DNA of 64,000 nt from Miltoncostaea sp050249835. GTDB taxonomy: Bacteria > Actinomycetota > Thermoleophilia > Miltoncostaeales > Miltoncostaeaceae. The position numbers were made by a program, and so were the translations under genes. The notes beneath the pieces were generated by a model. The model worked only from the letters and a program-made list of their open reading frames with translations. It had not been told where the DNA came from and did no database searches. The stretch is from positions 30,307-94,306 of the forward strand of contig JBFWPT010000007.1 of NCBI GenBank assembly GCA_050249835.1. The letters are read 5' to 3'. Below are positions 26,119 through 34,484 of this stretch, piece after piece (the first letter of the stretch is position 1; every line of letters begins with the position of its first letter).

Positions 26119-27782
26119 CCCAGCGTCCCCAGGTACTGGTGGACGAACTGCACCGACATCGACCCGTCGCCGACCGCCCCCGCGACGCGCTTGATCGACT
26201 GGTGGCGCACGTCGCCGGCCACGAAGACGCCGGGCATGCTCGACTCCAGCAGCAGCGGCGCCCGCTCCTCGGGCCACGCGGGGCGCACCCCGGGCCCGCG
26301 CAGGTCCGGGCCGGCCAGCAGGAAGCCGCGGTCGTCGCGGGCGAGGAGGCCGTCCAGCCAGTCCGTGTTGGGGCGGGCGCCGATGAAGATGAACATGGCG
26401 CCGGCGGGCAGGCGCTCCTCGCGCCCGCTGTCGCGGTCCGTCACGGTCACGGCCTCCAGGGCCCCGTCGCCGTGCGCCGCCGACACCTCGGTGCGGAGGC
26501 GCACCTCGATGTTGCCGGCCTCGTCGATGCGGTCCGTGAGGTAGCGGGACATCCCGTCGCGCAGGTCGCCGCCCCGGCAGAGCACGGTGACCCTCGACGC
26601 GAAGCCCGCGAAGTAGAGGGCGGCCTGGCCGGCCGAGTTGGCGCCGCCCACGACGAGCACCTCCTCGCCCCGCACCGAGGGCGCCTCGGCCCGGGAGCCG
26701 CCGTAGTAGACGCCGCGGCCCGTGAGGGCGTCCGCGCCGGGCACGTCGAGGCGCCGGTACTGCACCCCGGTCGCCACGACCACCGCGTGGGCGGCGATCT
26801 CCTCCCCGTCGGCCAGGCGCAGCACCCGCGCCGGGCCCCGCGCCTCCAGCGCCACGGCGTCGCTCACCGACAGCAGGCGGGCGCCGAACCGCTGCGCCTG
26901 GGCCGTCGCCCGCCGGGCGAGGTCGCCGCCGGAGAGGCCGACCGGGAAGCCGAGGTAGTTCTCGATGCGCGAGCTCTGGCCGGCCTGCCCGCCCGGCGCG
27001 TCCCGCTCGACGAGCACGGTGCGCAGCCCCTCGGACGCCCCGTACACCGCCGCCGCCAGGCCGGCCGGGCCGCCGCCGACCACCACCAGGTCGTAGAAGG
27101 GGGCGTCGGCCCGCGTCGCCAGGCCCACGCGCTCGGCCACCTCGCGGTGGTCCGGCGCCGCGAGCACCTCGCCGTCCGGGAACACCAGCACCGGCAGCAC
27201 GTCCGGGTCGGCGCCGGACGCGTCCAGCAGCACCCGCGCCTCCGGGTCGAGCTCGGCGTCGAGCCAGCGGTACGGGACGTTGTTGCGGGCCAGGAAGTCC
27301 TTCAGCTCGTGCGACTCCCGCGAGAAGCGGTGGCCCACCACCCGGATGCCGACCTCGCCGGGGAGGTCCGCCTGCCAGTCCGAGAGCAGGTCCGTGATGA
27401 CCGGGTAGAGCTGTTCCTCGGGCGGGTCCCACGGCTTCATGAGGTAGTGGTCGAGCGCGACCCGGTTGATCGCGTCGATCGCCGCCTGGGTGTCGGCGTA
27501 GGCGGTCAGCAGGACGCGCTTGGCCTCGGGCACCACGGCCAGGGCCTTCTCCAGGAACTCGACGCCGGTCATCTGGGGCATCCGCTGGTCGGCCAGGAGC
27601 AGCGCGACACGCTCGTCGCGCAGGGCCACCTGGCCGAGCATCTCGAGGCCCTGCCCCCCGCTCTCGGCCCGCAGCACCCGGTAGCGGTCGCCGTACTCCC
27701 GGCGCAGGTCGCGCTGCACCGCGCGCGAGACGCCGGGGTCGTCGTCCACGGAGATCATCACCGGCTTGGCGTCCGAGGCCAC
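26115..27782 (-). CDS. Response-regulator receiver fused to glutaredoxin-like and thioredoxin-reductase-like domains, both lacking dithiol Cys
   Basis: A 555-residue, three-domain protein. Residues 6-135 are a receiver domain with phospho-acceptor Asp65 (LLADQRMPQMTG) and Lys116. Residues 145-225 resemble a glutaredoxin fold (RFSRESHELKDFLARNNVPY), but the CxxC is SxxS at residues 154-157. Residues 231-555 are a TrxR-like flavoprotein with VVVGGGPAGLAAAVYGAS and ATG motifs and a C-terminal GVFVAGDVR segment, but the canonical YCATC is replaced by YGGSR. It should still bind FAD and NAD(P)H, yet cannot do dithiol exchange at the usual sites. GTG 27782 is the start; an ATG nearby is out of frame. 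Confidence 0.88.
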   Translation of the reverse strand: MASDAKPVMISVDDDPGVSRAVQRDLRREYGDRYRVLRAESGGQGLEMLGQVALRDERVALLLADQRMPQMTGVEFLEKALAVVPEAKRVLLTAYADTQAAIDAINRVALDHYLMKPWDPPEEQLYPVITDLLSDWQADLPGEVGIRVVGHRFSRESHELKDFLARNNVPYRWLDAELDPEARVLLDASGADPDVLPVLVFPDGEVLAAPDHREVAERVGLATRADAPFYDLVVVGGGPAGLAAAVYGASEGLRTVLVERDAPGGQAGQSSRIENYLGFPVGLSGGDLARRATAQAQRFGARLLSVSDAVALEARGPARVLRLADGEEIAAHAVVVATGVQYRRLDVPGADALTGRGVYYGGSRAEAPSVRGEEVLVVGGANSAGQAALYFAGFASRVTVLCRGGDLRDGMSRYLTDRIDEAGNIEVRLRTEVSAAHGDGALEAVTVTDRDSGREERLPAGAMFIFIGARPNTDWLDGLLARDDRGFLLAGPDLRGPGVRPAWPEERAPLLLESSMPGVFVAGDVRHQSIKRVAGAVGDGSMSVQFVHQYLGTLG

Positions 27783-27825
27783 GGCGGATTCATAGCGGCC
27801 GGGGGCCGCGCGTGCCCGCGCCCGG

Positions 27826-27831
27826 TAGCGT
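27826..27831 (+). promoter_or_regulatory. -10 box TAGCGT, leaderless start of the DsbA-like gene
   Basis: TAGCGT lies 6 nt before the ATG at 27838. Confidence 0.5.
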
Positions 27832-27837
27832 CCGGCC

Positions 27838-28716
27838 ATGCCCGTCGTCCGCATCACCGAGTTCACGGATCCCGGCTGCCCCTGGGCGTTCAGCGCCGAG
27901 CCCTTCCGGCGGCGCCTCGACTGGCTCTACGGCGACGCGCTGGAGTGGCTGCCGCGGATGGTCGGGCTGAGCGCCTCGCCGGACGACTACCTGGAGCGCG
28001 GCTTCACGCCCGAGGCCCAGTCGCGGGCCTTCCGGAGGATCGCCAAGGACCACGGCATGCCGATCGACACGGCGGTCCGGCCCCGGATGGCGGCGACGAT
28101 CCCCGCCTGCCGGGCCGTGGTCGCCGCCCGGCTCCACGCGCCGGAGCGCACCCGCCCGCTGCTCCGCCGGCTGCGGGTCCGCACCTTCCGCGGCGAGCTG
28201 CTCGACGAGCAGGACACCATCGACGGCGCCGCGCGCGACGCCGGCATCGACCCCGCCGAGCTGGCGCGCTGGGTGGAGGACGCCGCCACCGGCGAGGCGC
28301 TCGCCGAGGACATGGCCCTCGCGCGCCGGCCGCTGCCCGCCGCGCTCGTGCTGGACGAGCGGCTCGCGAACTGGAGCGGCGGCCGCCGGTACACCTGCCC
28401 GTCCTACGAGATCGAGCGCCTGGAGGACGGGGTGCGGATCGCCGTCCCGGGCTTCCAGCCGTTCGCCGCCTACGACGTGATCATGGCCAACCTCGTCCCC
28501 GGGGTGCGCCGGGCCGACCCGGCCGCGTCGGCCGAGGAGGTGCTGCGGTGGACGGGGACGCCCCTCGCCACCCAGGAGGTCGCGGTCGTGCGCGACATCC
28601 CGTTCGCGACCGCGCGGGAGGAGCTGGGCCGGGTGGCGGAGGAGGAGCACGTCGGCGCCGACGGCTTCTGGAGCATGCCGGGCGACGAGGCGTACCCCGC
28701 CGCAACGGCCCGGTAA
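27838..28716 (+). CDS. DsbA/FrnE family oxidoreductase-like protein
   Basis: A 292-residue thioredoxin-fold protein with an inserted helical domain. The active-site region near residue 13 reads DPGCPWAFSAEPF, giving a single Cys followed by Pro-Trp, as in FrnE and 2-hydroxychromene-2-carboxylate isomerase-like proteins, rather than CxxC. Pairs such as FTPEAQSRAFRRIAKDHGMPID match the helical insertion of this family. It has no signal peptide, so it is cytoplasmic. It is divergent from the redox-signalling operon and its stop lies within the SARP-type repeats of the next gene. The substrate is unknown. Confidence 0.78.
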   Translation: MPVVRITEFTDPGCPWAFSAEPFRRRLDWLYGDALEWLPRMVGLSASPDDYLERGFTPEAQSRAFRRIAKDHGMPIDTAVRPRMAATIPACRAVVAARLHAPERTRPLLRRLRVRTFRGELLDEQDTIDGAARDAGIDPAELARWVEDAATGEALAEDMALARRPLPAALVLDERLANWSGGRRYTCPSYEIERLEDGVRIAVPGFQPFAAYDVIMANLVPGVRRADPAASAEEVLRWTGTPLATQEVAVVRDIPFATAREELGRVAEEEHVGADGFWSMPGDEAYPAATAR

Positions 28717-28736
28717 CGGCCCCGCCCTATCGTTAC
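28702..28736 (+). promoter_or_regulatory. SARP-type operator and promoter upstream of the SARP/MalT-like gene
   Basis: Two heptamers, GCAACGG (28702-28708) and GTAACGG (28713-28719), repeat with an 11-bp period. The second is exactly 8 bp upstream of the -10 box TATCGT (28728-28733). This is the textbook geometry of SARP binding sites. CGTTAC at 28731-28736 also forms an inverted repeat with GTAACG. Confidence 0.6.
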
Positions 28737-28765
28737 GGGGGACCGGCCCCGACCATTCCCGGACC

Positions 28766-31700
28766 ATGCCGCGCCCACGTGGCCTGATCGTCTCGAAGAC
28801 CCGCGTCCCGCCCGTCGGCGGCGGGACCATCGACCGCCCGCGCGTGCTCGGCGCCCTGCGCGCGGCGGCAGACGGGCGCGGGGTGCTGCTGGTGGTCGCC
28901 CCGGCCGGGTCGGGCAAGACGACCGCCGTCGCCCAGCTCGTGCGCGCCCGCCCCGGCCCGCACGCCTGGCTCTCGCTCTGGGACTCCGACGACGGGCCGG
29001 GGCGCTTCACGACCTACCTCGCCGCGGCGGTCGCGGCCTTCGACACCGCCGGCGCCGACCGCATCCGCCACTACCTGGAGGACGGCCTCGCGCCGGGCGA
29101 CTGCGCCGCCCTGATCGGCGAGGGCCTCCCCGCGGGGGCGACGGTGGTGCTCGACGACCTCCACCACATCGAGGCGCGGGCGCCGGTGCTGCGGGCGTTG
29201 CGCGCCTTCCTGGACGCGGCGACGCCCGGCGCGCTCATCGTGCTCGTCTCCCGCCGCCCCCTCGACGTCCACCTGGGCCGGGACGTCCTCGCGGGGCGCG
29301 TCGGCGTGCTGCCCGAGGACGAGCTGGCGTTCCGCCCGGACGAGATCGCCGCCCTGCTGGAGGCACGCGGCCTGGGCGGGCGGGCGGACGACGTCGCGGC
29401 CCGGTCAGGCGGCTGGGCGGCGGGGCTGGTGTTCGAGGCGCTGCGCGAGGAGCCCCGGGACGCCGCCGCGCCGCCCGCCGAGGACCCGTTCTTCGCCTAC
29501 CTCGGCTCGGAGGTGCTCGACGCGCTCCCCGGGCGGCTTCGCGGCGCCGTCCTCGCAAGCGCCCTGCTCGACGTCGTCGACGCGCGGCGCCTGGCGGCGC
29601 TCCTCGGCATCGAGTCGGCCGAGTCCCTGTTCGCGGAGATCTGCCGGCAGCACCTCCCCGGGGTGCTCGGCGAGGACGGCTTCCGGTACCACCCGCGCTT
29701 CCGCGAGTTCCTGCTCGCCGTGCTGCGGCGCGAGCGCCCCGGGGACCTCGGCGAGCTGCGCGCGCGGTACGGCCGCGCCCTGCTCGCCGACGGGCACGCC
29801 GAGGAGGCGGCCGACGCCCTGATCGCCGCCGGGGCCCGCGAGGAGGCCGAGGACGTGGTGGCGGCCGCCGCGTCCGCGCTCATGCGCCGCGGCGACTGGG
29901 ACAAGGTGATCGGCTGGTGCGAGGCGCTGGGGGAGGACACCCTCGCGCGCCGCGCCGACCTGCGCGGCGTGCAGGTGCGGGCGCTGCTCATGAGCCGCCG
30001 CCAGGACGACGTGGAGGACCTCGTGCGGCGGCTGCACGCCGACGGCGAGCTGGAGCGCCTGGGCCGGGAGGCCCCGGACGTGGCCGCCTGGGCGGCGTGG
30101 TCGCTCCACGTGGCGGGCGACTGGGCGGGGATGCTGGAGCTCGCGCCGCCCGCCGGCGCCACCCGCCGCGCCCGAGTGATCCGGTTCATCGCCGGGACCG
30201 CCCTCGGCGAGGACCCGCCGGACGGGTGGGAGGAGGGCGAGCTCGACCGGCCCTGGCCGCTGCACATCGCCCTGCAGTCGGCCCTCTGGTACCGCGGCGA
30301 CTTCGCCGGGGTGGAGCGGCTCGCCTGGGCGGCCGGCGGGCGCGGCCCGGTCACGGCGACCCTGGCCGAGATCTACCGGATCGCCGTGATGCGGGCGCGC
30401 GGCGACCTGGCCGACGCCCGCGCCGCCCTGGAGCGGGTGGCGCCGCGGATCCGCGCGTCGCGCTTCATCGAGTTCTGGCAGCAGGTGGAGGCCGAGCTGG
30501 CCTTCGCCGAGGGCGACCGCGAGGGGGGCCTCGAGCGGATCCGGGAGGCCCGGGAGACCAGCCGCCGCCACGGCTACCGCCTGGCGGACCGCGCGGTGTT
30601 CGCCGCGATCGAGGGGCGGATGCTCGTGCGCCTGGGCGCCGTCCCGGAGGCGCTGGAGGTGCTCGCCGCCGCGCGGGCGTGGAGCGCCGCCCGCGGCCTC
30701 CTCTGCTTCCGGGAGTGGGCGGACCTCGGGCTGGCCGAGGCCCGCCTCGCCCTCGGCGGCGACCCCGATCCCGCGCTCGAGCTCCTCGCCGGGGCCGTCG
30801 CCGGCATGGAGCGGGCCGGGCGGCGCCTGGAGCTGCCGGCCGCGCGCATCGCCCAGGCCGAGGCGCTGTGGCGCGCCGGCGACGAGGCGGGGCACGACGC
30901 GGCCGCCGACGCCGCGCACGCCGCCGCCGTGGCGATGGGGACCCTGGGGCCGCTGCTCGCCGCCCTCGACGCGTTCCCCGACGTGCTCGCGCGCCGCATC
31001 GACGCGGCGCCGGAGGGCGACCCCGTCTGGCGCCCCCTCGCCCGGGCGGGGGCCGTCGCGGCCGGGGGCCGCACCACCCTGGAGGGGGCGGCGCTCGTTG
31101 TGCGGACGCTCGGCGGCGCGTCGGTGGAGGCGGGCGGCGCGCCGGTCGCCGCGTTGTCGGCGAAGGCCGTGGAGCTGGCCGCCGCGGTGGCCGCGGCCGG
31201 CGCGGCGGGGGTCGCGCGCGCCGCCCTGGCCGCGGAGCTGTTCGAGGGCAGCGCGGACGGGGGCAACCACCTCCGCCAGCTGGTCCACCGGCTCCGGCGG
31301 GCGCTGCCGCCCGGGGTGACGCTGGAGTCGCCGGAGGGCCGGCTGGCATGGTCGCCGCCCGGGGCCGCCGTGGCCGAGGACCGGGTGATGGAGGCGCTCG
31401 TCGCCCGCGCCGGCCGCGAGGTGGGGAGGGCCCGCGAGGAGACGATCGCCGAGGCGCTGAGGATGGCCGGCCGCGGCCCGTACCTGCCGGGGGCCGAGGG
31501 CGAGGCCGCGGCCCGGCGCCGGGCCGGCCTCGCGGCGGTGGTGGCGGGGGCGCGCCGGGACCACGCGCGCGCCCTGCTGGAGGCGGGCCGGCCGGCGCCG
31601 GCGGCGGCGGAGGCGCGGGCGGCGGTGGAGGCCGAGCCGTACCGCGAGGACGGCTGGCAGCTCCTCATGCGCGCCGAGGCGGCCGCGGGCGGCCCCGCCT

Positions 31701-31819
31701 CCGCGCTGCCGCCCTTCCTGGCCTGCGCCGAGGCCCTCGCGGAGGTGGGCCTGGAGCCGTCGGACGCGACCCGCGACCTGCTGGCACGGCTGCGCGACGG
31801 GCGGGTGACGGGCCCGTAA
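28766..31819 (+). CDS. Large MalT-like STAND ATPase regulator with C-terminal SARP (OmpR-type wHTH + BTAD) domain
   Basis: A 1017-residue regulator. Residues 45-53 are a Walker A (APAGSGKTT) and VVLDDLHHI near residue 132 is Walker B, followed by a helical and TPR-like region (about 330-770) as in MalT and LuxR-type STAND proteins. In place of a LuxR HTH the C-terminus has an OmpR-like winged helix (about 778-850, VRTLGGASVEAGG through HLRQLVHRLRRALPPG) and a BTAD domain (about 870-1010), the DNA-binding pair of Streptomyces antibiotic regulatory proteins. The repeats at its own promoter and that of the next gene suggest autoregulation and control of the decarboxylase. The ligand is unknown. 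Confidence 0.88.
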   Translation: MPRPRGLIVSKTRVPPVGGGTIDRPRVLGALRAAADGRGVLLVVAPAGSGKTTAVAQLVRARPGPHAWLSLWDSDDGPGRFTTYLAAAVAAFDTAGADRIRHYLEDGLAPGDCAALIGEGLPAGATVVLDDLHHIEARAPVLRALRAFLDAATPGALIVLVSRRPLDVHLGRDVLAGRVGVLPEDELAFRPDEIAALLEARGLGGRADDVAARSGGWAAGLVFEALREEPRDAAAPPAEDPFFAYLGSEVLDALPGRLRGAVLASALLDVVDARRLAALLGIESAESLFAEICRQHLPGVLGEDGFRYHPRFREFLLAVLRRERPGDLGELRARYGRALLADGHAEEAADALIAAGAREEAEDVVAAAASALMRRGDWDKVIGWCEALGEDTLARRADLRGVQVRALLMSRRQDDVEDLVRRLHADGELERLGREAPDVAAWAAWSLHVAGDWAGMLELAPPAGATRRARVIRFIAGTALGEDPPDGWEEGELDRPWPLHIALQSALWYRGDFAGVERLAWAAGGRGPVTATLAEIYRIAVMRARGDLADARAALERVAPRIRASRFIEFWQQVEAELAFAEGDREGGLERIREARETSRRHGYRLADRAVFAAIEGRMLVRLGAVPEALEVLAAARAWSAARGLLCFREWADLGLAEARLALGGDPDPALELLAGAVAGMERAGRRLELPAARIAQAEALWRAGDEAGHDAAADAAHAAAVAMGTLGPLLAALDAFPDVLARRIDAAPEGDPVWRPLARAGAVAAGGRTTLEGAALVVRTLGGASVEAGGAPVAALSAKAVELAAAVAAAGAAGVARAALAAELFEGSADGGNHLRQLVHRLRRALPPGVTLESPEGRLAWSPPGAAVAEDRVMEALVARAGREVGRAREETIAEALRMAGRGPYLPGAEGEAAARRRAGLAAVVAGARRDHARALLEAGRPAPAAAEARAAVEAEPYREDGWQLLMRAEAAAGGPASALPPFLACAEALAEVGLEPSDATRDLLARLRDGRVTGP

Positions 31820-31840
31820 CGGGCCCCGTCGTAGCGTCAC
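31794..31840 (+). promoter_or_regulatory. SARP-type operator and promoter upstream of acetoacetate decarboxylase
   Basis: Three heptamers, GCGACGG (31794), GTGACGG (31805) and GTAACGG (31816), repeat with an 11-bp period, the last 9 bp upstream of the -10 box TAGCGT (31832-31837). The element overlaps the end of the regulator gene and matches the site at 28702. Confidence 0.6.
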
Positions 31841-31874
31841 CGGGGTACCCACCCCCCATCCAGGAGGCCCCCAG

Positions 31875-32696
31875 ATGCCCGGGACGCCCGGACGCCTCAC
31901 CCCCGACCGGTTCGGCTTCTCCATGCCGCCCGGCGACCCGCCGTTCGACAAGCCGCCGTACTACTACCGCGGCATCGAGATGATGGCGTTCGCGTACGAG
32001 ACGGACGACGACGCGGCCGCCGCGATCGTGCCCGAGGGGCTCGTCATCGCCCACTCGCCGGCCATCGCGCAGCTCATCTTCACCAACTTCCACTTCTCGA
32101 CCCTGGGCGCGTACACCGAGGCGATCCTCGGGGTGAGCTGCCTCTGGGAGGGCGAGCCGGTCACGTACTGCTCGAACCTCCTGGTGACGAACGAGGTGGG
32201 CCTCATCGGCGGCCGCGAGCCCTACGGGTTCCCGAAGCTGTTCGGCGAGGTCGAGTGGGTGAAGGAGCACGAGATCATCTCGGCGTACGCGGAGCGCCCG
32301 AAGGGCAAGCGCATCTGCACCGGCGTGATGCGGCCGCGGGACATCCTGGCCCCGGAGGACGTCGTCACCCCGCCTCTCGTGACGCTGAAGATCATCCCGA
32401 GCCCGGAGGAGGGCGCGCCGCCCGAGGTGTGCGAGCTGGTCCGCACCCCGCTGGAGTTCGAGCTCATCGTGGGCTCCGACGGCCGCGGCGAGGGCTTCGC
32501 CGGCCCGGGCAACGTGACCTTCGACTCCCCGTCGGCGGTCGACCCGTGGCACCGCATGCCCGTGCGGCGCATGGTCGCCTCGAGCTGGGGCCGCTACAAC
32601 TTCGTGCTGCCGTACGGCGAGGTCATCAAGCGGTACGACGTGACGCGCACCGCCGAGCCGGTGGAGCAGGCCGCCGAGCCGCTGGCCACCGCCTGA
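31875..32696 (+). CDS. Acetoacetate decarboxylase family protein
   Basis: A 273-residue protein of the ADC superfamily. The Schiff-base lysine is Lys121 in EPYGFPKLFGEV. In the clostridial enzyme two adjacent lysines occupy this place and the second tunes the pKa; here the second is Leu, so the chemistry may be that of the wider ADC-like family (aldolase-dehydratase or other decarboxylase) rather than acetone production. AGGAGG lies 7 nt before the ATG. It follows a SARP-type operator and is closed by a strong hairpin, so it is probably a single-gene unit under the upstream regulator. Confidence 0.82.
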   Translation: MPGTPGRLTPDRFGFSMPPGDPPFDKPPYYYRGIEMMAFAYETDDDAAAAIVPEGLVIAHSPAIAQLIFTNFHFSTLGAYTEAILGVSCLWEGEPVTYCSNLLVTNEVGLIGGREPYGFPKLFGEVEWVKEHEIISAYAERPKGKRICTGVMRPRDILAPEDVVTPPLVTLKIIPSPEEGAPPEVCELVRTPLEFELIVGSDGRGEGFAGPGNVTFDSPSAVDPWHRMPVRRMVASSWGRYNFVLPYGEVIKRYDVTRTAEPVEQAAEPLATA

Positions 32697-32712
32697 GCCG
32701 GACCCCCGGGAC

Positions 32713-32745
32713 GGGGCGTGCCGGCGCGGGGTGCCGGCACGCCCC
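32713..32745 (+). terminator. Strong hairpin after acetoacetate decarboxylase (13-bp perfect stem)
   Basis: GGGGCGTGCCGGC and GCCGGCACGCCCC form a perfect 13-bp stem with a 7-nt loop, 16 nt after the stop codon. There is no T-run, but the stem is strong enough to act as a terminator in this GC-rich genome. Confidence 0.65.
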
Positions 32746-32787
32746 CGACAGGGGCCGGTCCACACGTCCGGGGCCGTCCCGGCTGGG

Positions 32788-32833
32788 TAGGGTTGGCCGT
32801 GACACCCACGGACCGATCCAGGAGGCTCCGATC
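32788..32833 (+). promoter_or_regulatory. bioY promoter, AGGAGG ribosome site and ATC start
   Basis: A -10 box TAGGGT (32788-32793) is followed by a 31-nt leader with AGGAGG at 32820-32825, a 5-nt spacer and the codon ATC at 32831. No ATG, GTG or TTG lies at the position set by the ribosome site. Confidence 0.55.
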
Positions 32834-33472
32834 TCCACGAACCAGTCGGCCGCCGTCGAGGGGACGCTCCTCGACCGCGTGCTCCCCCGTCCCTCGGACC
32901 GCGCGGCGGCCATCTCGCTCGACGTGGTCCTGATCGCGGCCGGCGTGCTGCTCATGACCATCGCGTCGCAGATCAGCATCCCCTGGTACCCCGTGCCGCT
33001 GACCGGCGGCACCTTCGGCGCCCTCCTCATCGGTGGCCTCTACGGGCTGCGCCGCTCCTTCATCACGCTCGCCATCTACCTCGGGCTCGGCATCCTCGGC
33101 CTCGGCGTCTTCGCCGAGTGGAGCGGCGGCTGGGACTACTTCACCGGCTCGACCGGCGGCTACCTCGTGGGCTACCTCGTCTGCGCCTGCATCGTCGGGT
33201 GGTTCGCCGACCGCGGCGCGACCCACTCCATCACCACGATGATCGGCGTCATGCTCATCGCGAACGCGGCCATCTACGCCTGCGGCGCCACCTGGCTCGC
33301 CTTCTGGACCCCGCCGGGCGCCACCGAGGCCCTCGGCTGGGAGGCCGCCTACGAGCTCGGCGTCCAGCCGTTCGTGCCGGGCGACGTCGTCAAGCTGTTC
33401 GCGGCGGCCTGCCTGCTGCCCGGCGGCTGGCAGCTCCTGCGCTGGCTGGAGCGCTCGGACGACACCCGCTGA
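32831..33472 (+). CDS. bioY: Biotin transporter BioY
   Basis: A 213-residue, six-helix S-component of an ECF-type biotin transporter. The family features are the ASQISIPWYPVPLTGGTFGALLIGGLYGLRR segment near the N-terminus and the GGYLVGYLVCACIVGWFADRG segment. ECF A and T components are not in the window, so it may share a common energising module or act alone. The N-terminus STNQSAAVEG and a perfect AGGAGG 5 nt upstream point to the ATC at 32831 as the start codon; the next usable start, GTG 32879, would remove the first 16 residues and lacks a ribosome site. Confidence 0.85.
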   Translation: MSTNQSAAVEGTLLDRVLPRPSDRAAAISLDVVLIAAGVLLMTIASQISIPWYPVPLTGGTFGALLIGGLYGLRRSFITLAIYLGLGILGLGVFAEWSGGWDYFTGSTGGYLVGYLVCACIVGWFADRGATHSITTMIGVMLIANAAIYACGATWLAFWTPPGATEALGWEAAYELGVQPFVPGDVVKLFAAACLLPGGWQLLRWLERSDDTR

Positions 33473-33479
33473 CGCGGGG

Positions 33480-34352
33480 GTGATCGACCTCGCGCTGGAC
33501 GACCTCCGCGCGGCGGCGGGCATCGGGGTGGCCGGCAACTTCGCCGGCCACCTCGAGCAGGCCGGCGAGGCCGCGGACTTCGCCGGGATGCAGACGGCCG
33601 GGGAGGCCCCGAAGGGCATCTTCCCCTGGTACGTCCCGGGCGCCGACGGCTTCCTGGGCGCCTTCCCGCTCTCCCACGACCGGCTGGAGCTGCCGGACGG
33701 GGACGGCCCCGCGAACCTCCAGATCGAGCCCGAGGTCGGGGTCCTGTTCCGCCTGGCCTACGCCCCCGACGGCGGCGTCGAGGCCGTCGCGCCGGTCGCC
33801 CTCGGGGCCTTCAACGACTGCTCCATCCGGCGGCCCGGCGCCGCCAAGATCAGCCACAAGAAGAACTGGGGCCCGGCCTCGAAGGGGGTCGCGCGCCGCG
33901 TCTTCCCGGTGACCGACCTCAGCCCGGCGGGCGCGACGGCCTCGTTCCGCCTCGCGTGCTTCCTGCGCCGCGACGGCGCCACCCGGGAGTACGGCATCGA
34001 CTCCCCGCTGCCGGGCTACACGTACTACGGCGACCGCCTGCTGGCGTGGATCGCCGACCGCCTGCGCGGCCAGGCCGGGGCGCCGGGCACGCCGCTCGAG
34101 CCGGTGGGCGAGTACCTGGCCGCCGCGGGGCGCCCGGCGACCGCGCTCGTCGGCATCGGGGCGACCCGGTACACGGACGTCGGCGAGTCGACCTACCTGC
34201 AGGCCGGGGACGAGTCGGTGGTGGTCGTCTACGACGCCGCGGCGTCCGGGCCGGAGGCCGTCGCAGCGGCCGTGGCGGCCGGGACCGAGGGCGCCCTGCC
34301 CCGGGCGTCCGTCCTGTGCCAGCGCGTGCACGAGGCCGCCGCGACGCTCTGA
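33480..34352 (+). CDS. DUF5718 family protein
   Basis: A 290-residue soluble protein. The N-terminal GVAGNFAGHLEQAGEAADF motif followed by APKGIFPWYVPG matches, from memory, the uncharacterised DUF5718 family. The pattern EPEVGVLFRLAY and the NDCSIRRPGAAKISHKKNWGP segment suggest a beta-rich enzyme-like fold comparable to fumarylacetoacetase-type proteins, but no catalytic site can be named. It begins at GTG 33480, 7 nt after bioY, and is probably co-transcribed with it. A link to biotin is not implied by the sequence. Confidence 0.65.
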   Translation: MIDLALDDLRAAAGIGVAGNFAGHLEQAGEAADFAGMQTAGEAPKGIFPWYVPGADGFLGAFPLSHDRLELPDGDGPANLQIEPEVGVLFRLAYAPDGGVEAVAPVALGAFNDCSIRRPGAAKISHKKNWGPASKGVARRVFPVTDLSPAGATASFRLACFLRRDGATREYGIDSPLPGYTYYGDRLLAWIADRLRGQAGAPGTPLEPVGEYLAAAGRPATALVGIGATRYTDVGESTYLQAGDESVVVVYDAAASGPEAVAAAVAAGTEGALPRASVLCQRVHEAAATL

Positions 34353-34484
34353 ACGGGCCCTGAACACCGCGCCCCGGCGGCCGCCGCGGATGGCTGCGGG
34401 GCGCCGGGACTGGCCGCGCGGGGAGGGGCCGCAACCCCCCGAGCGGGGTGCTGTGGCGGACGGGACTGCTGGCAGCGTCGTGGC

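Noticed and set aside
26115..27782. Classical thioredoxin reductase
   Set aside because: The redox-active CxxC is absent and a receiver domain is fused, so the classical function is not supported.
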